Shown: positions 37,621-46,435 of the stretch, one piece after another
Layout of the letters: each line of letters begins with the position of its first letter
How positions within the stretch are numbered: position 1 is the first letter of the stretch
From: Kordiimonadaceae bacterium
GTDB lineage: Bacteria > Pseudomonadota > Alphaproteobacteria > Sphingomonadales > Kordiimonadaceae
Direction: 5' to 3'
Length of the DNA stretch: 64,000 nt
Assembly (NCBI GenBank): GCA_017640725.1
Contig: JAEPQB010000003.1
Coordinates: 124,001-188,000 of the forward strand
Made by a program: the position numbers and the translations under genes
Notes under the pieces: generated by a model
What the model saw: the letters and a program-made list of their open reading frames with translations, nothing else
Told to the model about the DNA's origin: nothing
The model's database searches: none

Positions 37621-38358
37621 ATGAGACATTTGCCAAAAGTTGTATTTGCATTGCTTGCTTTTTCGATCAGCAGCCAAGCTGATGAGCGCCCGACCGCAAC
37701 AGCAGAAGTTGTCACACAGCTTGAGGCATTGATTGCCAACCCTGAACGGCCTGATCGGCATGTGGCACGCGATCAATACAGACATCCACTGGAAACACTC
37801 ACTTTCATGGGTATTAAGCCCACAGAAACGGTTGTAGAAATTTTCCCTGGAGGCCAAGGTGGATGGTATCGCCGAATTATCGAGCCGCTGATCGAACAGG
37901 GTGGGGGCGACTATCATCCTGTGCGCGGAAGAGCAGGCTGGCCGGAAAATACCGCTGAAGGTGTGCCATACGGCGAGGTGGACATGGTGTTTGTTTTCCG
38001 TGTCCATGGATTTCTTATCTATGGTGCACCGGCTGAGGACCATGTTTCTGACATTTTCAGAATGCTAAAACCTGGTGGTTACTTTGGTATTGTTGATCAC
38101 GCGGAACGCGAAGATGTGGAACAAGACCCGGTCAGCCAAAATGGGTACGTGAAAGAAAGCTACTTCAGGGCGATGGCTGAAGCTGCAGGTTTTGAATTGG
38201 TGAGAACCAGCGATGTGAACCGCAACCCAGGCGACACAAAAGAGCACCCTATGGGCGTCTACTCGCTTCCACCGTCACTCAGAGGACCCAACAAAGATGA
38301 ACACCGGGCGGTTGGGGAAAGCGACCGGTTTACGCACCTGTATCGTAAGCCCAGTTAA
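37621..38358 (+). CDS. exported class I methyltransferase-like protein (paralogue 4)
   Basis: The 245-residue protein has a short signal peptide (VVFALLAFSISSQA, cleavage before DERP). Motif I is degenerate, ETVVEIFPGGQGGWYRRI. MLKPGGYFGIVDHAERED is retained, and the C-terminus is GESDRFTHLYRKP. It shares the QYRHPLETL segment with paralogue 2, so these two are the closest pair. Its stop codon interlocks by four bases with the stop of the aldo/keto reductase gene. The substrate is unknown. Confidence 0.85.
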   Translation: MRHLPKVVFALLAFSISSQADERPTATAEVVTQLEALIANPERPDRHVARDQYRHPLETLTFMGIKPTETVVEIFPGGQGGWYRRIIEPLIEQGGGDYHPVRGRAGWPENTAEGVPYGEVDMVFVFRVHGFLIYGAPAEDHVSDIFRMLKPGGYFGIVDHAEREDVEQDPVSQNGYVKESYFRAMAEAAGFELVRTSDVNRNPGDTKEHPMGVYSLPPSLRGPNKDEHRAVGESDRFTHLYRKPS

Positions 38359-39413
38359 GGGCAAGGCATAGGATACTGTGTTTCTATCTTGTTGATCTCT
38401 TTGATCAATTCTTTTGGAAGTGTCATGTCGTGGGTTTCCAGCGCCGTCTTGAGCTGTTGCTGGCTAGTTGCACCGATAATGTTAGACGTCAGAAACGGCT
38501 GCATATTTACAAATGCATTTGCCATTTGAGAAGGGTCCATTCCATTTTCGCGTGCAAGCTTCACATAGGCTTCCATCGCTGCTTCGCCAGCTTCATTCAA
38601 GTAGCGGCCAAATGTGCCTGAGAATAACGTGAAACGAGCGCCTTCTGGGCGCGCACCATTCATATACTTGCCAGTCAAGAAGCCAGAGGCCAGCGGGGAG
38701 TATGCCAGAAGTCCGCATTCTTCTCGGATGCTCATTTCAGACAGGCCGATCTCATAAGAACGGTTTAGCAAATTGTAGGGGTTTTGCACGCTGGCAACCC
38801 GAGGTGCTTTATCGGCTTCGGACAAACCAAGCGCTTTTGAAAGGCCCCATGGTGTTTCATTGGAAAGACCGATAGCTCTAACCTTGCCAGCATCCACAAG
38901 CTCCTGCATTGCGGACAGGGTTTCTTCAAGTGGAACAGCATTGTCCTCTTCCAAATGCCGGTACTTTAAGACACCAAAAAAATTGGTGCGCCGACTTGGC
39001 CAATGCACTTGATAAAGGTCGATATAATCGGTTCCCAGGCGTGTCAAACTGGCGTCACAGGCTTCTAAAACAGAGCGTCTGTCGAGATCATTGCGCCCTT
39101 CGCGGTGCAGGTGTGGCCTGATGTGCTTCAGGTGGGGCATTGGCCCCGCGACCTTGGTCGCCAGCACAATGTCTTTTCGCTTGCCGCTTTTTTTGAGCCA
39201 AGAACCGATTATTTCCTCGGTCCGGCCGTATGTCTCTTCCCGGGCGGGCACAGAATACATTTCTGCGGTGTCGAGGAAGTTCACTCCATAGTCCAGCGCT
39301 GTCTCTATCTGGGCATGGCCCTCTTCTTCAGTGTTCTGCTGGCCCCAGGTCATGGTGCCAAGACAGATTTTGCTCACATGAATGTCGGTGCGGCCCAGTC
39401 GGCGCATTTCCAT
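38355..39413 (-). CDS. aldo/keto reductase (Tas-like)
   Basis: The 352-residue protein has the full (alpha/beta)8 barrel pattern of aldo/keto reductases. RRLGRTDIHVSKICLGTMTW opens the barrel. The catalytic Asp and Tyr are in FLDTAEMYSVP, Lys in VLATKVAG and His in DLYQVHWPS. The size, the long insert RRTNFFGVLKYRHLEEDNAV, and the late SNIIGATSQQQLKTAL fit the Tas subgroup. It reduces an unidentified aldehyde or ketone with NADPH. The gene precedes grxD/bolA reading in the same direction but starts downstream of them, so it may be co-transcribed from the bolA side. Confidence 0.9.
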   Translation of the reverse strand: MEMRRLGRTDIHVSKICLGTMTWGQQNTEEEGHAQIETALDYGVNFLDTAEMYSVPAREETYGRTEEIIGSWLKKSGKRKDIVLATKVAGPMPHLKHIRPHLHREGRNDLDRRSVLEACDASLTRLGTDYIDLYQVHWPSRRTNFFGVLKYRHLEEDNAVPLEETLSAMQELVDAGKVRAIGLSNETPWGLSKALGLSEADKAPRVASVQNPYNLLNRSYEIGLSEMSIREECGLLAYSPLASGFLTGKYMNGARPEGARFTLFSGTFGRYLNEAGEAAMEAYVKLARENGMDPSQMANAFVNMQPFLTSNIIGATSQQQLKTALETHDMTLPKELIKEINKIETQYPMPCP

Positions 39414-39437
39414 AGAGTGGATCCTTCCTTCAGGGGA

Positions 39438-39770
39438 TTATTGCTTAGTAAGGCCCTGGTCTGCAAAAAGCTGTTGCAATTCGCCAGCCTCAAACATCTC
39501 TTTTACGATGTCACAGCCACCAACAAACTCACCCTTCACATACAATTGCGGGATTGTTGGCCAGTCTGAATATGCTTTGATGCCTTCACGAAGATCCATG
39601 TCTTCAAGAACATTATAGCTCTCAAAGTCTACGCCTACATGGTTCAAGACCTGAGAAACAACACTTGAGAAGCCGCATTGGGGGAAAATAGGAGTGCCCT
39701 TCATAAACAGAACAACATCATCCTTACCAACATACTCTTTAATGCGGTCAAAAACGGGATTTTCACTCAT
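39438..39770 (-). CDS. grxD: monothiol glutaredoxin, CGFS type
   Basis: The 110-residue protein has the CGFS active site ([12 protein letters not shown]) that defines monothiol glutaredoxins of the Grx4/Grx5 type. These bind a bridged 2Fe-2S cluster with glutathione and donate it to target proteins. [19 protein letters not shown] is the conserved glutathione-binding loop. The ATG at 39770 is preferred to a GTG just before it. bolA lies about 120 bases upstream on the same strand. BolA and CGFS glutaredoxins form heterodimers that share a cluster, so the pair is a functional unit. Confidence 0.95.
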   Translation of the reverse strand: MSENPVFDRIKEYVGKDDVVLFMKGTPIFPQCGFSSVVSQVLNHVGVDFESYNVLEDMDLREGIKAYSDWPTIPQLYVKGEFVGGCDIVKEMFEAGELQQLFADQGLTKQ

Positions 39771-39889
39771 CACTTTGATCCTGTGTGTTTGATGATTTGG
39801 CTATTAAATAGGGGGCAATCCGCCGACTGCCAAGGGAATTCGGCTAATTTTGACTGTTTTTGTCAGAAATTATGTATTGGAGAGGCTTT

Positions 39890-40123
39890 TTACTCTGGCA
39901 AACTTGTTTGCAAGGCCAGGGCATGCAATTCGCCGCCCATGCGTCCTTTAAGGCTTTTGTATACCATTTGGTGCTGTTGAATCCGGGATTTGCCGCGAAA
40001 ACCTTCATAAACAACATGGGCTGCATAGTGGTCACCGTCTCCGCGAAGGTCTTCGATGCGTACTTGGGCGCCCGGAAGGTCTTCTTTGATGAGTTTTTCG
40101 ATTTCATCTGCGATCATGGCCAT
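39890..40123 (-). CDS. bolA: BolA-family protein
   Basis: This 77-residue protein has the class II KH-like fold: IEKLIKEDLPGAQVRIEDLR, then GDGDHYAAHVVYEGFRGKSR and the VYKSLKGRMGGELHALALQT ending. GDGDHYAAHVV is the region where BolA proteins place their ligand histidines. It pairs with the CGFS glutaredoxin next to it in iron-sulfur sensing or repair. The ATG at 40123 follows GGAG by nine bases. Its short length is normal for the BolA2 (IbaG-like) group. Confidence 0.93.
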   Translation of the reverse strand: MAMIADEIEKLIKEDLPGAQVRIEDLRGDGDHYAAHVVYEGFRGKSRIQQHQMVYKSLKGRMGGELHALALQTSLPE

Positions 40124-40301
40124 CACTATTTCTCCGAACTATCAATACAGCGAAATGTGCCCGTTGGGCGGTTCTTGCCAGTATCCATAAAATGGCTTGT
40201 CACTCAATAGGATTCGGCTTCAATTATACGAAGTTATTACGGCACCCCTGCAGCTAGATTGCAATTGCCATGAGTGTTGATTACCGTAAAAACAGGGGGC
40301 G

Positions 40302-41723
40302 ATGAAACGGGGAATTATGGCCGAACAAACTGATTTGAAGGTCAAGACCATGGGCAATGCCACACTCCAGTTGTGGCAAGGCAATCAACCACTTTTGACA
40401 ACTGACCCTTGGCTGGTTGGCAGGGCATATTTTGATAGTTGGGCACTGCATCATCCTATGAGTGATGCCGAAATCGAGGCCTCGCTCAATAGTGAGTTTT
40501 TGTGGATATCGCACGGTCACCCTGACCATATGCACATTGAGTCCTTAGAAAAATTCCCCAAAGGCAAAAAGCTCTTCATACCAAACCACTATCACGACGA
40601 AATCTCGCAAACTCTCGGCGAGATGGGATTTGATGTAACGGTAATGAAGTATCGGCAATGGTATAAGCTTTCAGATCAGCTGGAAATTTTGTGCCTCGAT
40701 AACATCAATCAAGATGCTATTTTGATCGCTCGCTTTGGCGACAGTCTGTTGGTGAACCTCAATGACAGCCCGCTTTGCGGCGATGCAAGCTTCATCCGAT
40801 CCTTGGTGCGCCAGCACCCGAATGACAGCACTTATGTTTTCAAATTGGTGGGCATTTCAGCAGATATGCTGAATTTCGTTGACTCCGAAGGCAATCGGAC
40901 GATCGAGCCAGCTGAAAACTATAAGCCGGGTTGCATAAAAGATGCTGCGAACCAGATTGCAGGGCTTGGGTTGAAAAACTTCTGCCTCTCGTCTTCGCAG
41001 CATATTTTTGTACGTCAGGACAGTCGCTGGGCAAACGAGTACGAATTTACCCACGCAGACTTCCAAAAACACTGGGACCAAAACCACATAAGGGTTTTGC
41101 CGCCATTTGTGACGATCGAATTGAGCCAAAACACATATGTCGAAGACTGGCCACAAGTCGTTGCGGACGACTCCCAATTTATCAACGACAATGGTGAAGA
41201 TGATTGGTCGGATAAATTGAGCGAGGAAGAATGGAGGAAAGTTGCGGCATTCTTCCAGAAGTTCGAAACAATTGAGGACATAATCGATTTCGTCGACTGT
41301 ATTGTTGGTGGTGAAAAGCGGCGTGTTTATGAGCGGGATAGACAGCGCAAGACTCCCAGAGGCGTTCGCTTTCACGTTCCAAAAAACTCACTGTTAGAGA
41401 CCATCACTTGGGGTTATTTTGATGACCTGCTCATTGGTAATTTCATGAAAACGGAATTGGTGAACATGGGGCTGTACCCTGATTTCACGCCACGCATCGC
41501 CAAATATGGTGGCAATGCTAAGGTATACAGCAAAAAGAATCTAAGGAAGATGCGCGCGCATTATTGGCGTCGCAATCCGATCGGGGTCACCCTGTTCTGG
41601 GTATCAGGGTTTTGGAGGACACGTGTTCAGCGCGCGGTGAGCGACTGGGCTGATGACTGGGGTGTCAAAACCCCGATGAAGTGGGCCTATCATCAGATGC
41701 GCCGCATAATACCAGGGATTTGA
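40302..41723 (+). CDS. MBL-fold protein related to the CMAH hydrolase domain
   Basis: The 473-residue protein opens with a metallo-beta-lactamase-like domain. TTDPWLVGRAYFDSWALHHP (about 33-51) and WISHGHPDHMH (about 69-78) match the MBL part of CMP-N-acetylneuraminate hydroxylase-like proteins; no Rieske domain with its cysteines is present. A further 250 residues are unique, with basic helices near the end. It may modify a glycan or nucleotide-sugar precursor, but the reaction is unknown. A second ATG at 40317 is an equally possible start. It is the first gene of a four-gene surface-glycan operon; the next gene starts one base after its stop. Confidence 0.65.
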   Translation: MKRGIMAEQTDLKVKTMGNATLQLWQGNQPLLTTDPWLVGRAYFDSWALHHPMSDAEIEASLNSEFLWISHGHPDHMHIESLEKFPKGKKLFIPNHYHDEISQTLGEMGFDVTVMKYRQWYKLSDQLEILCLDNINQDAILIARFGDSLLVNLNDSPLCGDASFIRSLVRQHPNDSTYVFKLVGISADMLNFVDSEGNRTIEPAENYKPGCIKDAANQIAGLGLKNFCLSSSQHIFVRQDSRWANEYEFTHADFQKHWDQNHIRVLPPFVTIELSQNTYVEDWPQVVADDSQFINDNGEDDWSDKLSEEEWRKVAAFFQKFETIEDIIDFVDCIVGGEKRRVYERDRQRKTPRGVRFHVPKNSLLETITWGYFDDLLIGNFMKTELVNMGLYPDFTPRIAKYGGNAKVYSKKNLRKMRAHYWRRNPIGVTLFWVSGFWRTRVQRAVSDWADDWGVKTPMKWAYHQMRRIIPGI

Positions 41724-41724
41724 T

Positions 41725-42948
41725 GTGACAGCACCGACATGTCTGTTTGTTGTGACACACTATTTGCCCTTGGTTGGGGGAGGGCAGACTGTCTATGACG
41801 CCCTTTGCAGGAAAGTTCCAGAACAGTTTCAAGTGCTTACGAGCAGGACAGACTACATCACAGGCGAAGTCGTAGAGGGCTTTGAGGTGTTCGATGCCGC
41901 AGCTCCATACAAAATTCACCGTGTTGCGCGAACGCGTCCTAACATCGGCGCGCCTAAGGTTACGCTGTTGAACCGGCTCAAAGGATTTTTGCGATCGAGG
42001 CAGGTCAAGCGCGAATTGGTGGACACAGTTTTGTCTATCAGCGAACAGTCAAACATTGACACCATTTGCGTGGGTGCTGCGGAAGCCTTCACTTGGTTGC
42101 CGGCAGCACTGAAACGTCGAACCCAAACGCCCATCATTTACTACACTCACGGCGAGGAGTTTTCGCAAGCTGCGCACTCAGAAAAAGCAGATTTAATGCG
42201 CAAATCCGCCATTAATCACGCCGACAAAGTCATCTGCGTCAGCAGCTTCACACGCGATCTTTTGATCGAAAGATATGACGCCCAGCCAGAACAGATCGAA
42301 CTTATTCATAATGGTGTTGATTTTGACCGATTTTTGAAACCAACAGCCGATAATCCTTTTGCAAAACCAGATTGCAAGCATGTGGTGGCGGCTGGAAGAA
42401 TGGTTGAACGAAAAGGGTTTGATAAGTTGGTCGCGGCATGGCCGATTGTCCTTGAAAAGGTTCCGGACGCAAAGCTTAGCCTTGCTGGAAAAGGTCCAAT
42501 GTTTGACTCCTTGAAAAACGAAATCACACAATTGGGTTTGGAGGACAGCGTAGTCCAACTCGGTTTCGTCTCTGATGAGGACCTTGTTGCGCTCCACCAG
42601 TCCGCCGACCTGTTTGCTATGCCCAATAGAACGATGCCAAATGGGGATACAGAAGGCTTTGGATTAGTGTTTCTTGAAGCTGCTGCGGCTGGAGCCCCGT
42701 CTGTTGGTGGGCGAGCAGGCGGTGCTGTCGATGCGATTGCGCACGAAAAAACAGGTTTACTTGTGGATGGAAACGATTGTGCCGCAATTGGCACAGCCAT
42801 AATTGAGCTGCTTGAAAACGATGCTAAACGCTCTGAAATGGCCAGTGCCGCTTATAGTCTTGCCCAGAAAAGTGACTGGAGCGCGAAAGCACATCAATTT
42901 CAATCGATTGTTGAAGGACTGGCCAACAGACCTTCAGCGACGAAGTGA
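41725..42948 (+). CDS. glycosyltransferase family 4
   Basis: The 407-residue GT-B enzyme should add a sugar from a nucleotide- or lipid-linked donor to a growing glycan, with retention of configuration. LFVVTHYLPLVGGGQTVYDA is the N-terminal acceptor domain opening; VVAAGRMVERKGFDKLVAAW starts the donor domain, and the E-x7-E motif is in TEGFGLVFLEAAAAGAPSVG. Donor and acceptor are unknown. It starts at GTG 41725, one base after the stop of the MBL-type gene, so translation is likely coupled. A sulfotransferase gene follows after 15 bases. Confidence 0.92.
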   Translation: MTAPTCLFVVTHYLPLVGGGQTVYDALCRKVPEQFQVLTSRTDYITGEVVEGFEVFDAAAPYKIHRVARTRPNIGAPKVTLLNRLKGFLRSRQVKRELVDTVLSISEQSNIDTICVGAAEAFTWLPAALKRRTQTPIIYYTHGEEFSQAAHSEKADLMRKSAINHADKVICVSSFTRDLLIERYDAQPEQIELIHNGVDFDRFLKPTADNPFAKPDCKHVVAAGRMVERKGFDKLVAAWPIVLEKVPDAKLSLAGKGPMFDSLKNEITQLGLEDSVVQLGFVSDEDLVALHQSADLFAMPNRTMPNGDTEGFGLVFLEAAAAGAPSVGGRAGGAVDAIAHEKTGLLVDGNDCAAIGTAIIELLENDAKRSEMASAAYSLAQKSDWSAKAHQFQSIVEGLANRPSATK

Positions 42949-42963
42949 GCAAGAGGGACAGTT

Positions 42964-43980
42964 TTGCCGGAAGCTTTTAGAGAGAGATTAGTGCGCAGCT
43001 TGGTACGAGTGCCGTTTGCACACCGTGCGGCAAGCCATTTGTATGCTCCTTTCTCTGCTCGTGCGACACTGCCAGACTATCGGGAGCCGGGCTGCGTGCC
43101 GCAGCGAGAAGTTCAAGTGGATCCGCAGTCACCTTTGTTTATTTCTGCGCGTTTTCGTTCAGGCTCAACGCTTTTATGGCAGTGTTTCCAAAGGCTTGAA
43201 GGGTTTACCGCTTACTATGAGCCATTCAATGATCGGAAATGGTTCGACCCAAAATGCCGTGGCAATAAAGTGGATACATCTCATCGCGGTGTCGACGATT
43301 ACGCCAGCAATTACGACAATCTGGAGCATTTGAGCCAAAGTTTCAGGGACCATTGGGGGGTGAGGCACCTTTCACTGGGTGCCCAAGCAAACCAGCCCCA
43401 AATGCTTGGATATATACAAGGCCTCATCAAGGGAGCGGCGGACCGGTCCGTTCTTCAGTTCAACCGAATTGATTTTCGACTACCATTCCTGAGGGCAGCT
43501 TTTCCAGAAGCGGTTTTTTTGCATCTTAGCAGAAACCCAAGGGACACCTGGAGTTCTACGCTTCGCGGCGTTGCAAATGACTGCGATTGGACGATCAACA
43601 GCTTTGGTCCATATAGTAAATTCTACCTGCTTAACTGGTATCACGACTTGTCCATGTCGTATCCGCAAATGTGGCGAAATCCCAGCACTACGCACCCCTA
43701 TGAAATTCACTATCTGATACATCGACTTTCCGAATTGTTTGCTTACCGGGACTGTGACGTGTTCCTGCACTATGAAAACCTGGAAGCGAATTTAGTCGCC
43801 GAAATTAAGAGGCTTCTGACCAGCATAGGCGCGGACACTGTCGACTTGTCTCCGATTGAAAATTTGCTGTCACCGCGCAATCAGGCTTATGACCATAGCG
43901 GCAGCCTTAGTCTGTACAGCGAAATTGAAGCACGAGTAGACACTTGGCTTTGTGAATGGTTGGGAAGCACATCATTGTGA
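42964..43980 (+). CDS. sulfotransferase
   Basis: The 338-residue protein has the PAPS 5'-phosphosulfate loop ISARFRSGSTLLWQCF and the 3'-phosphate motif LHLSRNPRDTWSS, the two signatures of the P-loop sulfotransferase family. It would transfer sulfate from PAPS to a hydroxyl or amine of a glycan. Its place between a glycosyltransferase and a flippase points to a sulfated surface polysaccharide. The start is TTG 42964 after AGGG; a GTG at about 42991 is an alternative. Confidence 0.9.
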   Translation: MPEAFRERLVRSLVRVPFAHRAASHLYAPFSARATLPDYREPGCVPQREVQVDPQSPLFISARFRSGSTLLWQCFQRLEGFTAYYEPFNDRKWFDPKCRGNKVDTSHRGVDDYASNYDNLEHLSQSFRDHWGVRHLSLGAQANQPQMLGYIQGLIKGAADRSVLQFNRIDFRLPFLRAAFPEAVFLHLSRNPRDTWSSTLRGVANDCDWTINSFGPYSKFYLLNWYHDLSMSYPQMWRNPSTTHPYEIHYLIHRLSELFAYRDCDVFLHYENLEANLVAEIKRLLTSIGADTVDLSPIENLLSPRNQAYDHSGSLSLYSEIEARVDTWLCEWLGSTSL

Positions 43981-45452
43981 CATCGAACAAACAAGAAAAA
44001 TCACTCAGCCAAAAGTCACTTGAGGGCACAGCACTGTTAATCGTAACGCGATTCATTGTGCGTATGATTGGTTTTATATCGGTATCAGTAACAGCGCGCC
44101 TGTTGACGCCGGAAGATTTTGGCATTGTAGGGGCGGCGAGCTTGGTAATTGCGTTGTTTGCAGTTTTGAACCAAGTGGGCATCGGCGAGTATGTTGTTAG
44201 AACCAAGGAGATTGATGAAGAAGAACTGCATACCATATGGACATTTCGAGTAATTCTCTCAGGGGGTATTGCTGGGTTGATTTTTCTTCTAGCCCCTTGG
44301 GCAGCACAATTTCTACAGGAACCCAGGCTGACAGAAATCTTGCGAATTCTTTGTATCACGTCGCTTTTGGGTTCGTTGCGAGCGCCTGCAGCGGAGTTTT
44401 TCAACCGCAATATGCAATACAATAGAATTCTGTTTCTCGCAGCAGCAGACAAGATTGTTGCCGTGTCCGCCACAATTATTGCGGCGCTAATTCTTCAAAG
44501 CTATTGGGCATTGGTGTGGGGGCAGGTCATTGGAATGAGTTTTGCAATTTTGTCCTCACAGATTGCACGACCATTCAAGCCTCGTCTGACGCTGTCGAGG
44601 TTTTCGAAACTGAAAAATCTGGCACTATGGACCTTTCTAGTAGGCCTGAACACCTATGGGGTGAAGCAGGTCGATGAATGGATTGCAAAGCGAGCAAGCG
44701 ACAGCGCCGCATTCGGTGCCTACCATGTTGCACGGGATCTTTGCCGACTATTTGTGGCAGAATTGTTGGCGCCGGCCGGTCAGGTGTTTTTGCCCGCAAT
44801 TGCCAAAGTTCAGGATGACAAAGAAAAAATGTCTGATGCTGTGGGGCGACTGGCAGGGGCGGCGTTTATTGCTGGGTTCGCAGTTTCGGTTGGCATTGCC
44901 TCAATTTCGAACGAGTTGGTTTATTTGTTACTGGGGTATCAGTGGGGACAAGCAATTCCCTATGTGCCCTATGTTGCGATTGGTACGGCCGCCATGATCG
45001 TATGTGACTTGTTCCAGGGGCTTTACGTTGTTGATGACAAACAAAACATTTCTACCCGTTTTCGGTTTGGGCGACTGCTGTCGCTGTTGGTGGGTTGCAT
45101 CACAGCAGCGCAGACGACGGGCGACCTTCTGCATATTGCGATGACGTTTGCTGGCGTTTCGATCATTACTGTTGCGCTCGAACTGTCATGGTTGTTTGCA
45201 CGCACCAGATACAATGTTGCACTATTGCCTCGCGTGTGGCGGCCTCTGACAGGGGCAATTGCGATGTTTTATGCGGTGTCTGCAGTTGCACTACCACAGA
45301 CTTGGTTGCTGCCAGTGGTAACCGGTCTGAAGGTGCTTGTCGGTGCAATGACCTACCTGGCCGTTATTGGCCTATTGTGGCTGATCGCCGGAAAGCCCAA
45401 AGGTGGAGAAACAGAGTTCATGGATCGTATTGCTGAATATCTGAAACGCTAA
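43977..45452 (+). CDS. oligosaccharide flippase (Wzx/MATE-like)
   Basis: The protein of about 491 residues has twelve or more membrane segments and the polysaccharide-transporter pattern: TRFIVRMIGFISVSVTARLL and TPEDFGIVGAASLVIALFAV at the start, VRTKEIDEEELHTIWTFRV after helix 3. It should flip a lipid-linked glycan unit to the periplasmic side. The GTG at 43977 overlaps the sulfotransferase stop (GTGA), so translation is coupled; an ATG at 43956 would add seven residues. It is the last gene in the tight operon that starts at 40302. Confidence 0.88.
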   Translation: MTSNKQEKSLSQKSLEGTALLIVTRFIVRMIGFISVSVTARLLTPEDFGIVGAASLVIALFAVLNQVGIGEYVVRTKEIDEEELHTIWTFRVILSGGIAGLIFLLAPWAAQFLQEPRLTEILRILCITSLLGSLRAPAAEFFNRNMQYNRILFLAAADKIVAVSATIIAALILQSYWALVWGQVIGMSFAILSSQIARPFKPRLTLSRFSKLKNLALWTFLVGLNTYGVKQVDEWIAKRASDSAAFGAYHVARDLCRLFVAELLAPAGQVFLPAIAKVQDDKEKMSDAVGRLAGAAFIAGFAVSVGIASISNELVYLLLGYQWGQAIPYVPYVAIGTAAMIVCDLFQGLYVVDDKQNISTRFRFGRLLSLLVGCITAAQTTGDLLHIAMTFAGVSIITVALELSWLFARTRYNVALLPRVWRPLTGAIAMFYAVSAVALPQTWLLPVVTGLKVLVGAMTYLAVIGLLWLIAGKPKGGETEFMDRIAEYLKR

Positions 45453-45541
45453 ACTTGACCGTCTTGCACCTGTGCTACAGCGAATATCGCCTATAGGGAT
45501 TTGTCGCTTGATGGCAACCATCAGCACGCTAGGTTATCATC

Positions 45542-46435
45542 ATGACAAATAAGCAATCATCAAATTGGCTGTTCCTTTCGAGCGAAAATGGAGCCGAGAT
45601 ACCCGTCGCATGTCATGATGCGGTCGGTAAACCCGTCGCAACGTTTATCATGTTGCCGGCGCTTGGTATTCGGGGGACATTTTATAGAAAACTTGCGAGC
45701 GGGCTGGCCTCCAAGGGCATCAGCACGGTAATCGTGGAACAGCGTGGACATGGTGAGAGCCCGAACCGTCCTTCGCGCAATGATAAATTCACGATACAAG
45801 ATTATTTGTTCGAAGATATTCGAGCAGTTGTGACGTGGTGTAACCAGAAACTGCCTGAAACGCCGCTATACATTGGTGGACACAGTCTGGGCGGTCATAT
45901 GGCCAGCATTGCCGCTGGCGCGTTCCCAGACAAGTTTGCTGGTGTGGTGCATATGGCCTGCGGCTTTCCTTACCATGGCGACTATAAAAAGCCAGCGTCA
46001 GGTTTTGTGAAGCTTGTTGCCGCACTTATTCCACCGCTTACCGCTATCATGGGCTATTACCCCGGCAACTGGTTCAAGTTTGGTGGGCGTGAGTATCGCG
46101 GCCTAATGATGGATTGGCGTCATTGGGCATTGAAGGGCAAATATGCGGTGCCTGGTATTGAAAATGCAGACCAGCAAATTTCGGTCTTCCCGGGGCGCGC
46201 CATCTCAATTGCTTTTGACTACGACAGCTTGGCCAGCAGTGCATCAATTGAACGCTCGCGTAAGGCGTTGGCATCTACAACAATGACCCGTCTAAAGCTT
46301 ACTGAAAAAGAGCAGGGTGATTTCCTTGGCCATGTGGAGTGGGGCAAAAGGCCCGACGGTGTTGTTCGGGCCTTAAGCGAATGGTTTTCGGCCGATCAAT
46401 CTGATGCCAGTGCTTTCAACACATCTGCGGCATAA
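45542..46435 (+). CDS. alpha/beta hydrolase
   Basis: A 297-residue cytoplasmic alpha/beta hydrolase without a signal peptide. It has FIMLPALGIRGTFYRKLASG as the oxyanion region, an HGES loop in EQRGHGESPN, the nucleophile elbow GGHSLGGHMA and a late histidine in FLGHVEW. It matches serine aminopeptidase/monoacylglycerol-lipase-like proteins. It follows the flippase gene after 89 bases and might be linked to glycan or lipid metabolism. Its last 40 bases overlap the end of the serine hydrolase gene on the other strand. Confidence 0.85.
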   Translation: MTNKQSSNWLFLSSENGAEIPVACHDAVGKPVATFIMLPALGIRGTFYRKLASGLASKGISTVIVEQRGHGESPNRPSRNDKFTIQDYLFEDIRAVVTWCNQKLPETPLYIGGHSLGGHMASIAAGAFPDKFAGVVHMACGFPYHGDYKKPASGFVKLVAALIPPLTAIMGYYPGNWFKFGGREYRGLMMDWRHWALKGKYAVPGIENADQQISVFPGRAISIAFDYDSLASSASIERSRKALASTTMTRLKLTEKEQGDFLGHVEWGKRPDGVVRALSEWFSADQSDASAFNTSAA

